DNA of 64,000 nt from Nitrospirales bacterium. Its GTDB lineage: Bacteria; Nitrospirota; Nitrospiria; Nitrospirales; UBA8639. Positions 37,043 through 46,421 of the stretch are shown piece after piece. Both the position numbers and the translations under genes were made by a program. Where the stretch lies: contig JAAXIB010000058.1 of NCBI GenBank assembly GCA_012270585.1, forward strand, positions 1 through 64,000, given 5' to 3'. Position 1 is the stretch's first letter; every line of letters starts with the position of its first letter. The notes under the pieces were generated by a model. That model saw only the letters and a program-made list of their open reading frames with translations. It was not told the DNA's origin and searched no databases.

Positions 37043-38149
37043 ATGCGGACGGATTCCTGGGTTCTCAGCCTCATTGTGGTTGCAACGTTCGGGGGCACTG
37101 ACGTCGTTCCCGTCTCCCTGGCCGATGCCTTTGAAACGGCACCTCAGCCTGCTGTCCATCAAAGCTCTTCCCGGGAAGAAGCCTTGGTATGGAAATCTTC
37201 AACGCACTGTGAACGCGTTGTCAAGGATGGCGGTCGCATGGCCGTCCCCGCTTCCGACACACTTCGGATCGGGACGTGGAATATCCGGTGGTTTCCCCAT
37301 GGCAGCCCACCCGACCGGCCGGATCATTCCATTGCACCGACCGACTTGGGATGGCTGACGTGCACCCTTGTCTGGATGCAAACGGATATCCTGGTCGTTC
37401 AGGAGAGCCTGGCAACCACCAAAGCCCGGGCCTCGTGGGACCGCGTTTTGACGGCACTTGAACACCGAACGGGAGATTCCTGGCAATGGGCGGTTCAACA
37501 ATGCGGAACGCCCGAGGGTCACCACGTGGGGGTGCTGTGGAACGCGAGTCGGGTGACGCTTTCTGCAATGCAGAGTCTCTGGCACTTGAACAGTAAAGCC
37601 ACGTCCGCACAAAACCCGTGCGAGGGTGGACTCCGTCCCGGCCACTACGCGCGCATTCGATCAAAACACCAACCGGGTGCAGACTTCCACGTGATCGGCC
37701 TTCACCTTAAGTCAGGCCCCACGGTCTCTGCGGTCGAGCAACGACATGCGGCGCTCAATCGGATCGACACTGCGGTTGCGCGCTTTCTCGAAGAGGATCG
37801 GGACGTGATAATCCTCGGCGATTTGAATACCATGGGCGCCGGCGATCGGCATTCACAACGCTCTGAATTGAAATACCTCAGACGAATGGTGGCGAAAGAA
37901 GCGCCAGGATTTGATGATCTTTCCCCGGAGCCTCGGTGCTCGCAGTATTTCCGCGGTCGGGGCGATTGGTTGGATCACGTGTTGGTCGCAAAAGACATGG
38001 CCGAAATGCGTACGCGGTCGGCGCGCGTCACCGGCTATTGTGCCATGGCCGGATGCCGGCGAATCAAAGGTGAATACCCGCTCGCCTACCGTCGCCTGTC
38101 CGACCATTGCCCCGTGATCATCGCGATCGACAACCGGGACCTGGACTGA
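37043..38149 (+). CDS. secreted endonuclease/exonuclease/phosphatase-family protein
   Basis: About 368 residues with an N-terminal signal peptide (WVLSLIVVATFGGTDVVPVSLADA). The EEP-fold metal sites are visible: TWNIRWFP, VVQESLA (Glu), GLHLKSG, ILGDLNTMG (GDxN) and LSDHCPVI (SDH). The family covers DNases, phosphodiesterases and phosphatases; the substrate is unknown. I chose ATG 37043 with GGGAG upstream; GTG 37028 is the alternative. The tag gene begins two bases beyond its stop, so both are co-translated. Confidence 0.82.
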   Translation: MRTDSWVLSLIVVATFGGTDVVPVSLADAFETAPQPAVHQSSSREEALVWKSSTHCERVVKDGGRMAVPASDTLRIGTWNIRWFPHGSPPDRPDHSIAPTDLGWLTCTLVWMQTDILVVQESLATTKARASWDRVLTALEHRTGDSWQWAVQQCGTPEGHHVGVLWNASRVTLSAMQSLWHLNSKATSAQNPCEGGLRPGHYARIRSKHQPGADFHVIGLHLKSGPTVSAVEQRHAALNRIDTAVARFLEEDRDVIILGDLNTMGAGDRHSQRSELKYLRRMVAKEAPGFDDLSPEPRCSQYFRGRGDWLDHVLVAKDMAEMRTRSARVTGYCAMAGCRRIKGEYPLAYRRLSDHCPVIIAIDNRDLD

Positions 38150-38151
38150 CC

Positions 38152-38757
38152 ATGAGCAAGCCGTCACCCACACGATGTACCTGGGCGACCAATGCGCTCC
38201 TGATTCAGTACCATGATCAAGAATGGGGCGTCCCCGTGCACGACGACCGGCGGTTATTCGAATTTCTCATCCTTGAAGGGGCTCAAGCCGGGTTGAGCTG
38301 GAATACGATCCTGCAAAAACGTGAAGCCTTCCGAACAGCCTTTGATCACTTTGACCCAGCGTCAATTGCCAGGTACGACGTACGAAAAGTGCGAGACCTG
38401 TTGAGCAACCCCGGTATTATTCGGAATCGGCTCAAAATTCAAGCGGCCATTTCAAATGCCCAGGCTTTTCTTCTCCTTCAAAAAGAAGTCGGCAGCTTTG
38501 ATGCGTATATTTGGCAATTCGTCAAAGGGCGACCGATCCGCAATCGCTGGAAATCTCTCCAAGACGTTCCCTGTCACACGCCGGTCTCCGATGCCCTGAG
38601 TCGAGACCTGAAACGCCGGGGGTTCAGATTCGTCGGCTCGACGATCTGCTATGCGTTCATGCAAGCCATTGGAATGGTCAACGATCATACGACCAATTGT
38701 TTTCGATACCGAGCACTTTACCAGCCTGTTTCATCACCCACACACCATTTACCGTGA
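38152..38757 (+). CDS. tag: DNA-3-methyladenine glycosylase I
   Basis: About 201 residues with Tag signatures: RCTWATNALLIQYHDQEWGVPVHDDRRLFEFLILEGAQAGLSWNTILQKR, YDVRKVRDLLSNPGIIRNRLKIQA and a VNDHTTNCF end. The four zinc ligands (Cys in RCTW, His in QYHD, His and Cys in DHTTNC) are retained. It excises alkylated 3-methyladenine. Two bases separate it from the upstream EEP gene. Confidence 0.95.
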   Translation: MSKPSPTRCTWATNALLIQYHDQEWGVPVHDDRRLFEFLILEGAQAGLSWNTILQKREAFRTAFDHFDPASIARYDVRKVRDLLSNPGIIRNRLKIQAAISNAQAFLLLQKEVGSFDAYIWQFVKGRPIRNRWKSLQDVPCHTPVSDALSRDLKRRGFRFVGSTICYAFMQAIGMVNDHTTNCFRYRALYQPVSSPTHHLP

Positions 38758-39278
38758 ACCGCGCCCGGGCCAGGGTGGCAGGCCGCGTGGCGTGGTCATT
38801 GCCGGCACCTTCCGGGCATGTGACTCTACCCCACCCGCATTCCCTCTTCGGAAATGCGCCCCTTACAAAGGGGAGGAACCCACAAGAAGAACGGCACAGG
38901 GCTGGCCTCCGTTTTCGTGCAAAAATCTCCTGAAAACCCTTGATAAAAATCTCAATATATTGTATATAAAGTGCTTATCCTATACAGGATATAGAATCTA
39001 TGGAATAAATAGATGGGAACAAACTTGTTACAATTCTCTTACATGAATGGCACCACACAGGAATCCCTCATGCAGGCTTGCCGCCTGCACACCAAGAAAT
39101 GAAAGGAAAAAGAACGACCCTGGATTCCTGCTTTCGCAGGAATGACAGCTTCGGGTGTTTCTAGCTATTTTCATACCAAGCCATTGTAACACCAGAAAGT
39201 TGCTGCTCTCAGGCTCGATGATTCATTCATAAAGCACAGAAAGGAACATAGCTGTTTCCACACGAAAGGAGGCACGTT
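38758..39278. other. non-coding stretch with A/T-rich tract and dispersed repeat
   Basis: No credible gene in 520 bases. 38936-39010 is strongly A/T-rich and holds a TATACAGGATATA-type palindrome. 39113-39152 is a dispersed-repeat copy with GACCCTGGATTCCTGCTTTC and the complementary GCAGGAATGACAG, related to 5640-5656. Confidence 0.6.
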
Positions 39279-39533
39279 ATGGCAAGTCAAGGCACCATTG
39301 AACAAGAAGTCGCAATTTTTAAAAAACACCGGCACAGGGGACAAACACAATGGTTCGTTCGCGTATCCTGCAACTTTCTCGAACCACGAATTTATGGTCC
39401 CTTCCCGGATGAGCACGAGGCCGAACGGTTCCGAGAGGGTGCCGAGTTCGAACTCCGAAAACTGTTAGACTGCCAACTCCCCAGCCTCTCCGTTGATTGT
39501 CATTTCCCTGCACTTCGTATGAAGCCCTGCTAA
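39279..39533 (+). CDS. small hypothetical protein
   Basis: 84 residues, MASQGTIEQEVAIFKKHRHRG onward, with an aromatic/basic WFVRVSCNFLEPRIYGPFPDEHEAERF segment and a Cys-containing C-terminus. The perfect AAAGGAGG seven bases before the ATG is the best evidence for translation. No family recognised. It stands alone between two long non-coding stretches, so may be regulated independently. Confidence 0.6.
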   Translation: MASQGTIEQEVAIFKKHRHRGQTQWFVRVSCNFLEPRIYGPFPDEHEAERFREGAEFELRKLLDCQLPSLSVDCHFPALRMKPC

Positions 39534-40095
39534 ACACTGCGGGGACGACAAGAGGAACATCGAATAACAGGGTCGGTTCCGCTCTCTGACGTGTCTTCAC
39601 ACCAGATGTCAGCGGGTGCATGTGTAGGCCCACATCATATGCCATTGCATGTCAGGGCCGTCTTCCTCTCCTCGGGCCTGTCTGAACAGCGGAAGCAATC
39701 CTCTGAGTAATTCACTAACTATTCACAGGTACTTATTGTGAATTACGAAAAAAAGTTATCGCAACTTGTTGTTTTTATTTTAAAAATTAATGATTAGACC
39801 AGTCATCAACAAAAAATGTGGACAACATTGTGGATTGGTTTTGTACCACAAAAAAAGGCAAGGCACAGAAGGTATTTTTACCAATTTGCCTATATTTTAG
39901 GCATAGTGGCCTCATGATGTACACCACAAAATCTAGTGTCGGAAAGACCCTTGAGGGCTGGTACGTAAACGGATGGCAGAACGGAGGTCATTCGTGTATT
40001 GTGGCTTGTTTATTACAGCTCTCGTTACTGACGTGGCGCTTTGTACAGTCCTTTGCGGCATGACCCGGTTCGTTGAATAACGAGAGGGACTTCTT
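39534..40095. other. non-coding stretch, A/T-rich
   Basis: About 560 bases upstream of the M32 peptidase gene. 39715-39900 is A/T-rich with runs of T and A. TGTGGACAA (39817-39825) resembles a DnaA box, but an origin is not supported. No convincing gene is seen. Confidence 0.4.
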
Positions 40096-41640
40096 ATGCC
40101 GAACCCAACGCAAGCACTGGCTACCTTAAAGTCAAGACTCCTGGAAATACAGCACCTCAAGGATGCCGCAGCTCTGCTGTCCTGGGATCAGGAAACCTAT
40201 ATGCCGGCGGGCGGGGGGCAAACCCGCGCCGAGCAACTGGCCACGCTTCAGACCCTGGCCCACGCCAAGTTCGTATCCCCCGAGATCGAAGACCTCCTGT
40301 TGCACCACATCGATCCGGCAACCGGTTTGGCGAACACCGAAGCGAACGGGCTCGATGAGGCATCCAAGGCCTTACTCCGGGAAACCTGGCGCGACTTCAG
40401 CAAAGCAAAAAAACTCCCATCAGATTTCGTCAATCGCCTGGAGCGCGAATGCTCCCTGGCCCAGCAAACGTGGGCCGAGGCGCGCCGGCGCGGTGACTTC
40501 ATGCACTTTCTTCCCAACCTGCAAACGGTCATCGCCCTGAAATTGGAAGAGATTGATTACCTGGGCTACGACGATTCCCCGTACGACGCGCTCCTGGACA
40601 CCTACGAACCCGGAGCCACCGTGGCCCAACTCCAACCGCTGTTTGCCACGCTTCGTCACGGATTACTCGATATATTGAAGCATGTTCAGGAGGCCTCTTT
40701 GCCGCCGGACGATCGGATCCTGTTTCAATCCTACGATGAAAACCAGCAAGTCACGTTTGGGAAACTGGTGCTCAACCGTATGGGGTATGACTTCAACCGA
40801 GGACGGGTGGATCTCTCGGCCCACCCCTTTACCACGTCTTTTCATCCCACCGACGTACGCGTGACGACGCGCGTCTTTGAAAAAGAGCTTCCCTCCTGCC
40901 TGTTCAGTTGCATCCATGAGGGAGGACATGGTCTCTATGATCAAGGGCTGCTCCAGGAGCAGTACGGCACGCCCCTGGGCGAGTCGCTTTCTCACGGCAT
41001 TCATGAAAGCCAGTCACGGCTATGGGAGAACAACGTGGGGCGATCCAAAGCGTTTTGGACGTATTTTTTCCCCTTGCTTCAGGAACACTTTCCATCACAA
41101 CTGGGAGCGGTGCCTTTGGATGCCTTCTATGCCGCCTTGAATACGGTGAAACCTTCTCTGATCCGAGTGGAGGCGGACGAAGTGACGTACAATCTGCACA
41201 TTCTCGTACGTTTTGAAATAGAATTGGCCCTGATTGAAAAACGTGTTGAAGTCAAGGACCTGCCTGGTCTGTGGCGGGAGAAGATGCAGGAATATCTTGG
41301 GATTGTCCCCGAACGGGACTCCGAAGGTGTGCTGCAGGACGTCCATTGGTCCCTGGGAGCATTGGGCTACTTTCCCACGTATACCCTGGGCAACCTCTAT
41401 GCGTCCATGTTTTTTCAGCAGGCCCGTCAGGACATCCCTGCACTGGAAACCGACATCCAACGGGGGCACCTGCTCTCACTCAAAGCCTGGCTGAACCACA
41501 ATATCCATCAGTACGGGCGGCAATATTCAGCCACCGATCTGTTACACCGGATCACCGGCTGCGAACTGAGTGTCGAGCCGTTCCTGTCATACCTCCGTGC
41601 CAAAATCGGAGACATTTACGGCTTCACCATCACTCGATGA
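40096..41640 (+). CDS. M32 carboxypeptidase (Taq-type)
   Basis: 514 residues, all-helical M32 pattern: an N-terminal AALLSWDQETYMPAGGG motif and the zinc site HEGGHGLYDQGL (HExxH), then a downstream GIHESQSRLWENNVG helix holding the third ligand Glu, and an IRVEADEVTYNLHILVRFEIE segment. It removes C-terminal residues from peptides in the cytoplasm. GAGAGGGA precedes the ATG. Length is that of the family (about 500). Confidence 0.93.
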   Translation: MPNPTQALATLKSRLLEIQHLKDAAALLSWDQETYMPAGGGQTRAEQLATLQTLAHAKFVSPEIEDLLLHHIDPATGLANTEANGLDEASKALLRETWRDFSKAKKLPSDFVNRLERECSLAQQTWAEARRRGDFMHFLPNLQTVIALKLEEIDYLGYDDSPYDALLDTYEPGATVAQLQPLFATLRHGLLDILKHVQEASLPPDDRILFQSYDENQQVTFGKLVLNRMGYDFNRGRVDLSAHPFTTSFHPTDVRVTTRVFEKELPSCLFSCIHEGGHGLYDQGLLQEQYGTPLGESLSHGIHESQSRLWENNVGRSKAFWTYFFPLLQEHFPSQLGAVPLDAFYAALNTVKPSLIRVEADEVTYNLHILVRFEIELALIEKRVEVKDLPGLWREKMQEYLGIVPERDSEGVLQDVHWSLGALGYFPTYTLGNLYASMFFQQARQDIPALETDIQRGHLLSLKAWLNHNIHQYGRQYSATDLLHRITGCELSVEPFLSYLRAKIGDIYGFTITR

Positions 41641-41924
41641 CCACTATAGCGTCGAGTCCCACACTCGGCTTGACGGCCTCATTCACAGAAACTTCCTTCA
41701 CCCGACACCCGAGGATACAACAGAGCATCCCCGAGTAGACGGTCCATTCTGTTCTCAGGATCACGCCGTACCGCCCATCCTGAAGGGAAGCCCCCCAAAA
41801 ACCCTTATGAATCAAAGGCCTTTCCGAACCATTCGTGTTCCCAGCCTCCTGGCACGTTCCTTGCTGAGATAAAAATCATCGACGCTACTTTTCACATTCA
41901 CCATCTTTCAAAGGAGGAACAGCC

Positions 41925-42245
41925 ATGAGAAACATTCACCAACTGAGTCGGTCCTACTTCACGATCAGCCTGCTTGCGCTGATGCTCGTCGTCAGTTTTT
42001 CAGGAATAGGCTTCGCGGGTGACGGCCAAGTGGATCTGAACACCAGCACCGGCAAAGAGCTTCAACAATTGCCGGGAATCGGCAAGGGGTTGGCCAAGCG
42101 GATTGTCGAATACCGGACCACCAACGGACCATTCAAGAGCGTGGAGGAATTAATGAAGGTCAAGGGTATCGGCAAGAAAACGTTCGCGAAGATGAAGGAA
42201 CGCCTCACGATCGGGGAATCCGCTGCGGTCGTCGCAGCACAGTAA
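41925..42245 (+). CDS. secreted ComEA-like helix-hairpin-helix protein
   Basis: 106 residues: a signal peptide (FTISLLALMLVVSFSGIGFA, cleavage near residue 33), then a double HhH module VDLNTSTGKELQQLPGIGKGLAKRIVEYRTTNGPFKSVEELMKVKGIGKKTF. ComEA receptors bind DNA in the periplasm during competence; stand-alone HhH proteins are also common in non-competent species. AAAGGAGG precedes the ATG. A strong terminator follows. Confidence 0.88.
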   Translation: MRNIHQLSRSYFTISLLALMLVVSFSGIGFAGDGQVDLNTSTGKELQQLPGIGKGLAKRIVEYRTTNGPFKSVEELMKVKGIGKKTFAKMKERLTIGESAAVVAAQ

Positions 42246-42284
42246 TTGACGAGTTTTCTTCATCGAAGCCGCCGCATCGGCAAC

Positions 42285-42336
42285 TGCGGAGTGGGGTCGG
42301 ACCGAATCGGTCCGGCTCCACTCCGCACCGTTTTTT
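42285..42336 (+). terminator. rho-independent terminator after the ComEA-like gene
   Basis: TGCGGAGTGG (42285-42294) pairs with CCACTCCGCA (42318-42327), with an inner GGACCG/CGGTCC stem, followed by TTTTTT (42331-42336). Confidence 0.82.
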
Positions 42337-42348
42337 ACGATGCAATTT

Positions 42349-42382
42349 CCTCTCCCTTGATGGGAGAGGATTAAGGTGAGGG
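42349..42382. repeat. REP-like CCTCTCCC/GGGAGAGG palindrome
   Basis: CCTCTCCCTTGATGGGAGAGG followed by GGTGAGGG, placed between two convergent genes. Same family as the repeats at 6329-6365 and 15385-15432. Confidence 0.65.
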
Positions 42383-42422
42383 TGGTTCAAGGGGCGGGAG
42401 AGAGAGTCATGACGAGCGCCGG

Positions 42423-42992
42423 CTATGAACCCAATGCTTTATTCAGGAGAGACAGGGTTTTGGGAAGAACGGAAAATTCTCCGGCGACTTCGATGCGGGA
42501 TGGGACCAGTATGATTGAATGAAACGGAATGTCCCGAACACACAATTTTTCTTCGGGTCGATCGACCACGCTGATTTCAACGTCTTCCACGGATTTCGTG
42601 ATTTCGCCCACTTCTTGATGCCCATAGGTTTCCACGACGGATTGCAGGATTTCCATTACCTGTTCGTTGACTTCGACCCCGGAAGCCACCTCTTCATCCA
42701 ACAACGGGATGCATTCTTCCGCCGGACCGACGATGTCAAAATTCTGCAGCCGTTCTTTCTTGCGCAACGCCAGCAAATCGTTATCGAGGTCTTTGCTGAA
42801 CGCCCCATAAGGAAATCGCATAAATTCGTAATGCAACCCGCGCACCCCTTTCCCGAGCATTTGCAACTCGGCCAGAAAAATGAGTTGTTGAACCTTTACG
42901 TCGCTGACCATCGAACATTCTTTTTCCTGGGCCAGGTACAGCCCATAGATCAGCAACGTCCGATCAATCGCGATCTCTTGCGGTTTTCGCAT
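42423..42992 (-). CDS. Panacea/SocA-like (DUF4065-type) protein
   Basis: About 189 residues. The N-terminal helical half, RTLLIYGLYLAQ, VQQLIFLAELQMLGKG and LHYEFMRFPYGAFSKDLDNDL, resembles the Panacea (DUF4065/SocA) domain common in antitoxins and phage-associated proteins. The C-terminal half has no recognised domain. No toxin partner is visible nearby. The start is uncertain: ATG 42992 or TTG 43004. Moderate confidence in family. Confidence 0.5.
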   Translation of the reverse strand: MRKPQEIAIDRTLLIYGLYLAQEKECSMVSDVKVQQLIFLAELQMLGKGVRGLHYEFMRFPYGAFSKDLDNDLLALRKKERLQNFDIVGPAEECIPLLDEEVASGVEVNEQVMEILQSVVETYGHQEVGEITKSVEDVEISVVDRPEEKLCVRDIPFHSIILVPSRIEVAGEFSVLPKTLSLLNKALGS

Positions 42993-43148
42993 AACGTGAC
43001 CCAACAGGAGGGTGATCCTAACGAGCCTTCAGAAGACCCGTCAACGCGAACGGACGTTCATCATTTCGCAAACAAGCCACATTCCTGCTTGACCCTTCGA
43101 CCCTATTCCGGTTAAATAGGCTTCTCATATACGCGGAAATTTGTTGTT

Positions 43149-43637
43149 ATGGCGAAGCCCACCAAAGAGCTTGAGATTCTCAAGCAGCACCTTTCGAAGA
43201 ACGGCCTGAAACTCACCCGCCAACGCGAGAACATCCTCACAACTTTTTTGAAAATGGAACACGTGACGGCCGAACAGATGTATCGGCTGCTCTCCAAGAA
43301 AGACCCCCATATCGGCCTGGCCACGGTCTACCGCACGCTTAAACTCCTGTGCGAGACCGGCTTTGCGCAAGAGCAACATTTCGGCAGTCAGACCCAGTTC
43401 GACAACGTGGCCCACAAAGGGCACCATGATCATCTCATTTGCACGGTGTGTGACAAAATCATAGAATTCGAGAATTGCCAGATAGAAGAGTTACAGGAAG
43501 AAGTCGCCAGAAAAAACGGGTTTTCGATTCGCACCCATAAACTGGAATTGTATGGCACTCCCATGCAATTGCCGAATGGTGATTGCAAAAACTGCGGGCG
43601 AGACCTTGTCACCAAGGCAAGGATAGGCCAACGTTGA
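43149..43637 (+). CDS. fur: ferric uptake regulator (Fur family)
   Basis: 162 residues: winged-helix (LSKNGLKLTRQRENILTTFLKMEHVTAEQMYRLLS, ATVYRTLKLLCETGFA), then a dimerisation domain with HHDHLICTVCDKIIEFEN and the zinc CxxC pairs CTVC and CKNC. The HHDHLIC metal site fits Fur rather than Zur or PerR, though this cannot be proven. Iron transporter genes follow immediately. No convincing Fur box was found upstream of fbpA by eye. Confidence 0.9.
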   Translation: MAKPTKELEILKQHLSKNGLKLTRQRENILTTFLKMEHVTAEQMYRLLSKKDPHIGLATVYRTLKLLCETGFAQEQHFGSQTQFDNVAHKGHHDHLICTVCDKIIEFENCQIEELQEEVARKNGFSIRTHKLELYGTPMQLPNGDCKNCGRDLVTKARIGQR

Positions 43638-43659
43638 GACAACGGATTCAGCAGTATCG

Positions 43660-43740
43660 AGAGTTTTGATTTTTGATTGCGAATTGCAGAGTAAACAATC
43701 CCAAATTCACAATCTTAAATCCCCAATCCCAAATCGTTTC
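43660..43740. repeat. AATCxCAAATC repeat run upstream of fbpA
   Basis: A run of degenerate GATTG/CAATC and AATCCC units, an inverted arrangement like 12722-12798, occupies the gap between fur and fbpA. Confidence 0.5.
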
Positions 43741-43749
43741 ACCATTCCG

Positions 43750-44760
43750 ATGCCGAGGGTCTTTTTTTTATTATTCGTAGTAGTGGTTGCCTTGGCCCTT
43801 CCCTCTTGGAACTATGCCGAGGACACGCTGGTCGTCTACTCCGGCCGAGCCGAACGGCTCATTCAACCGGTACTCGATGCGTTTCAAGCCGAATCGGGCA
43901 TCAGCATTCAAATGCTGACTGCAGACAGCACGGCCTTGATCAACCGGCTTCAGATGGAAGGGGCTCGTACTCCGGCCGACGTACTCATCACCAATGACGC
44001 CGGCACCCTGGAACGCGCGCGTGAATTGCAGTTGTTCCAACCCACGACCATCCCCGGCATCGAGGAAACTATTCCCGGCCGGTTCCGGGCCCCGGACAAC
44101 AGTTGGATCGGCTTGTCGGGTCGAATTTGGGTAATCATCTATAACACCACCATGGTCCGACCCGGCGACATCTCCTCCATCCTGGATCTTGCCGACCCCC
44201 AATGGAAAGGCAAAATCGCGATCCCCAGTGCAGGTAGCGTCTATTTGCAGACCGGCGTGTCGGTTATTCGTGCGGTAAAGGGGGATGAAATCACCACCGC
44301 GTTCCTGCGAGGCTTAAAAGACAATGCCGGGGAATTCGTTTATGGGAAAAACCGGCAAATCGTGGCAGCCGTGGCACGCGGGGAAGTGGCCGCCGGGCCG
44401 GTCAACCATTATTATATCAACCGCCACTTGGCCAAACATCCCGATGCGCCGATTGCCCCACTGCTGACGGATCAAGGAGAGCAAGGCATGGGCGTCGTGC
44501 TCAATGCCGCGGGAATCGGCATCACCGCGCATACCAAACGCCTCGAGCAGGCTCGGGCCCTGATCCGATTTCTGATTTCTCCCAAAGGGCAACGTACGTT
44601 TGCAGAAGTGAACAAAGAATACCCTTTGAATCCTCACGTGACGGCTGCGCCTGAGTTGTTGCCGCTTCAGAGTTTTCAAGTGGCCCGCGTCCCGTTAAGC
44701 CGGTTGGCTCAACTCCGCGATCCCACGATGACCGTCATTGAAGACGTTGGACTCCGCTAA
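43750..44760 (+). CDS. fbpA: iron(III) ABC transporter substrate-binding protein
   Basis: About 336 residues from ATG 43750 (MPRVFFLLFVVVVALALPSWNYA, signal peptide). The longer frame from 43666 would translate the repeat and looks artefactual. The mature part TLVVYSGRAERLIQPVLDAF matches FbpA. VNHYYINRH carries the adjacent Tyr pair that binds Fe3+ in FbpA. It captures ferric iron in the periplasm and delivers it to FbpB. It overlaps fbpB by 23 bases. Confidence 0.92.
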   Translation: MPRVFFLLFVVVVALALPSWNYAEDTLVVYSGRAERLIQPVLDAFQAESGISIQMLTADSTALINRLQMEGARTPADVLITNDAGTLERARELQLFQPTTIPGIEETIPGRFRAPDNSWIGLSGRIWVIIYNTTMVRPGDISSILDLADPQWKGKIAIPSAGSVYLQTGVSVIRAVKGDEITTAFLRGLKDNAGEFVYGKNRQIVAAVARGEVAAGPVNHYYINRHLAKHPDAPIAPLLTDQGEQGMGVVLNAAGIGITAHTKRLEQARALIRFLISPKGQRTFAEVNKEYPLNPHVTAAPELLPLQSFQVARVPLSRLAQLRDPTMTVIEDVGLR

Positions 44761-46351
44761 CCCCTTTCTCCCACTGCCATCGCTCCGTTTTCGGTTTCCT
44801 TCTCCGCTTGTCCTGCTGGGCTTTTGTCTGGCCGTCGCGCTCATGCTGCCGTTGCTTTACGTCGTCTTTTCGGCCATGACGGCCGACCCGGCCGTATGGC
44901 GACGACTCTGGACCACGCGGGTCCCGGAACTGTTCCTCAACACGCTCTCCCTATCGCTTGGCGTCGCGGTCATCAACCTGACTCTGGGCATCTCGCTCGC
45001 CTGGATCCTGACTCGCTATACGTTTGCCGGGTCGAGAATATGGGATTGGCTGCTGATTTTGCCCCTGTCCATCCCCTCGTACGTCCTGGCCTATACCTAT
45101 ACGTACCTGTTGAAACGCGGGGGCACGCTGGAACAGATATGGCAGACGATTGCCGGACCGGAGGCTGTTTTCTTTTCACCTTTCAGTTTCTCTGGCGCCG
45201 TGCTCGTTCTTGCATTGAACACGTTTCCGTTCGTCTACCTGCTGGCTCGCTCGGCTCTCAAGAATTTCAACGTCTCCTTTGAAGAAGTCGCCCGCACAAC
45301 CGGAGCCGGCCGTGTGACGACGTTCTTCCGGGTCTCGCTTCCGCTCATCCGCCCGTCGCTGATCGCCGGGCTGTTCCTGGCGATTCTCTACGTCGCTTCC
45401 GATTTCGGCGCGGTGTCTTTGTTGCGCTTTCAAACGTTTACCTACGCCGTGTACCAGCAAATGACCGGACGATTCGACAACACGGCGGCCGCCTGCCTGA
45501 GCCTGGTGTTGGTCGCTTGCGCGTTCGTCTTTCTGTTCGGTGAACGGTGGTTCCGGCAACGAAGCCGGTTCTACCAAACCACCGGCCGGTATCGAAAGCC
45601 GCTTCCCCAACCCTGTCGTCCGCTCACCGCCCTGCTTTTTACGGGCTATCTGGTTCTCGTGTTCGGAGCCGCATTCGGCCTGCCGGTACTTCTGCTCATC
45701 CAATGGACCATCAAGGCGACATCCGCCGGAGAGATTTCTCATGAGTTCATCGGATACGTGTGGAACAGTGTCTCGCTCTCGGGCATCACGGCCACCACGG
45801 CCCTGATCTGTGGGATTCCCCTCGCCTATCTGGCCTGCCGGCGCCGGACCTGGGCCAGCACCTTCTGCGTGCAAGGGGCGTATACCGGCTACGTTCTTCC
45901 CGGACCGGTCGCCGCCCTCGCCGTCCTGGTCCTGGTCTCACAGATCGTTCCCCAACTGTACGGTACGATTCTCGTCCTGCTCATGGCGTATCTGGTTCAC
46001 TTTCTCCCTGCAGCCCTGCAAGGGATGGAATCCACTCTCCAGCAACTCACTCCGAATCTCGAAGAAGCGGCGCGCAGCCTTGGGGCTCGATCCTTTCGAA
46101 CCTTTTTTCACGTGACCCTGCCGTTGGTGCGGGGCGGGTTTCTGAGTGCCTGGATCCTGGTATTCGTCCAATGCATGAAGGAATTACCAGCGTCACTCCT
46201 GCTGCGACCCGTGGGGTTCGATACCCTCGCCGTCAGGATTTGGCTTGAAGCCAGCGAGGAACTGTATCAATTGGCGGCTCCTCCGGCTCTGCTGATCGTG
46301 GTCATTACCATTCCGGTCGTGCTACTATTGATGCAAAAGGATCAGACGTAA
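44738..46351 (+). CDS. fbpB: iron(III) ABC transporter permease
   Basis: 537 residues with two permease repeats of about six membrane helices each. The EAA loops read FEEVARTTGAGRVTTFFRVSLPLIRPSLIAG and LEEAARSLGARSFRTFFHVTLPLVRGG. This two-in-one arrangement is typical of FbpB. The start appears to be TTG 44738, inside fbpA. Confidence 0.92.
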   Translation: MKTLDSANPFLPLPSLRFRFPSPLVLLGFCLAVALMLPLLYVVFSAMTADPAVWRRLWTTRVPELFLNTLSLSLGVAVINLTLGISLAWILTRYTFAGSRIWDWLLILPLSIPSYVLAYTYTYLLKRGGTLEQIWQTIAGPEAVFFSPFSFSGAVLVLALNTFPFVYLLARSALKNFNVSFEEVARTTGAGRVTTFFRVSLPLIRPSLIAGLFLAILYVASDFGAVSLLRFQTFTYAVYQQMTGRFDNTAAACLSLVLVACAFVFLFGERWFRQRSRFYQTTGRYRKPLPQPCRPLTALLFTGYLVLVFGAAFGLPVLLLIQWTIKATSAGEISHEFIGYVWNSVSLSGITATTALICGIPLAYLACRRRTWASTFCVQGAYTGYVLPGPVAALAVLVLVSQIVPQLYGTILVLLMAYLVHFLPAALQGMESTLQQLTPNLEEAARSLGARSFRTFFHVTLPLVRGGFLSAWILVFVQCMKELPASLLLRPVGFDTLAVRIWLEASEELYQLAAPPALLIVVITIPVVLLLMQKDQT

Positions 46352-46421
46352 CCACACCACACCTACCCTGCCATGCGTTCATCTTCAGCAAGCCCGGCAG
46401 GCAAATTCTTCCTACACGGAT

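Noticed and set aside
39715-39935. Possible replication origin
   Set aside because: One DnaA-box-like sequence and A/T richness are not enough, and dnaA, dnaN, gyrB or gidA are absent nearby.
39818-40063. 81-codon plus-strand frame
   Set aside because: No ribosome binding site, no protein-like pattern and an A/T-rich non-coding context.
43105-43148. Fur box before fur
   Set aside because: The segment is A/T-rich, but no recognisable 19-bp Fur palindrome is present.
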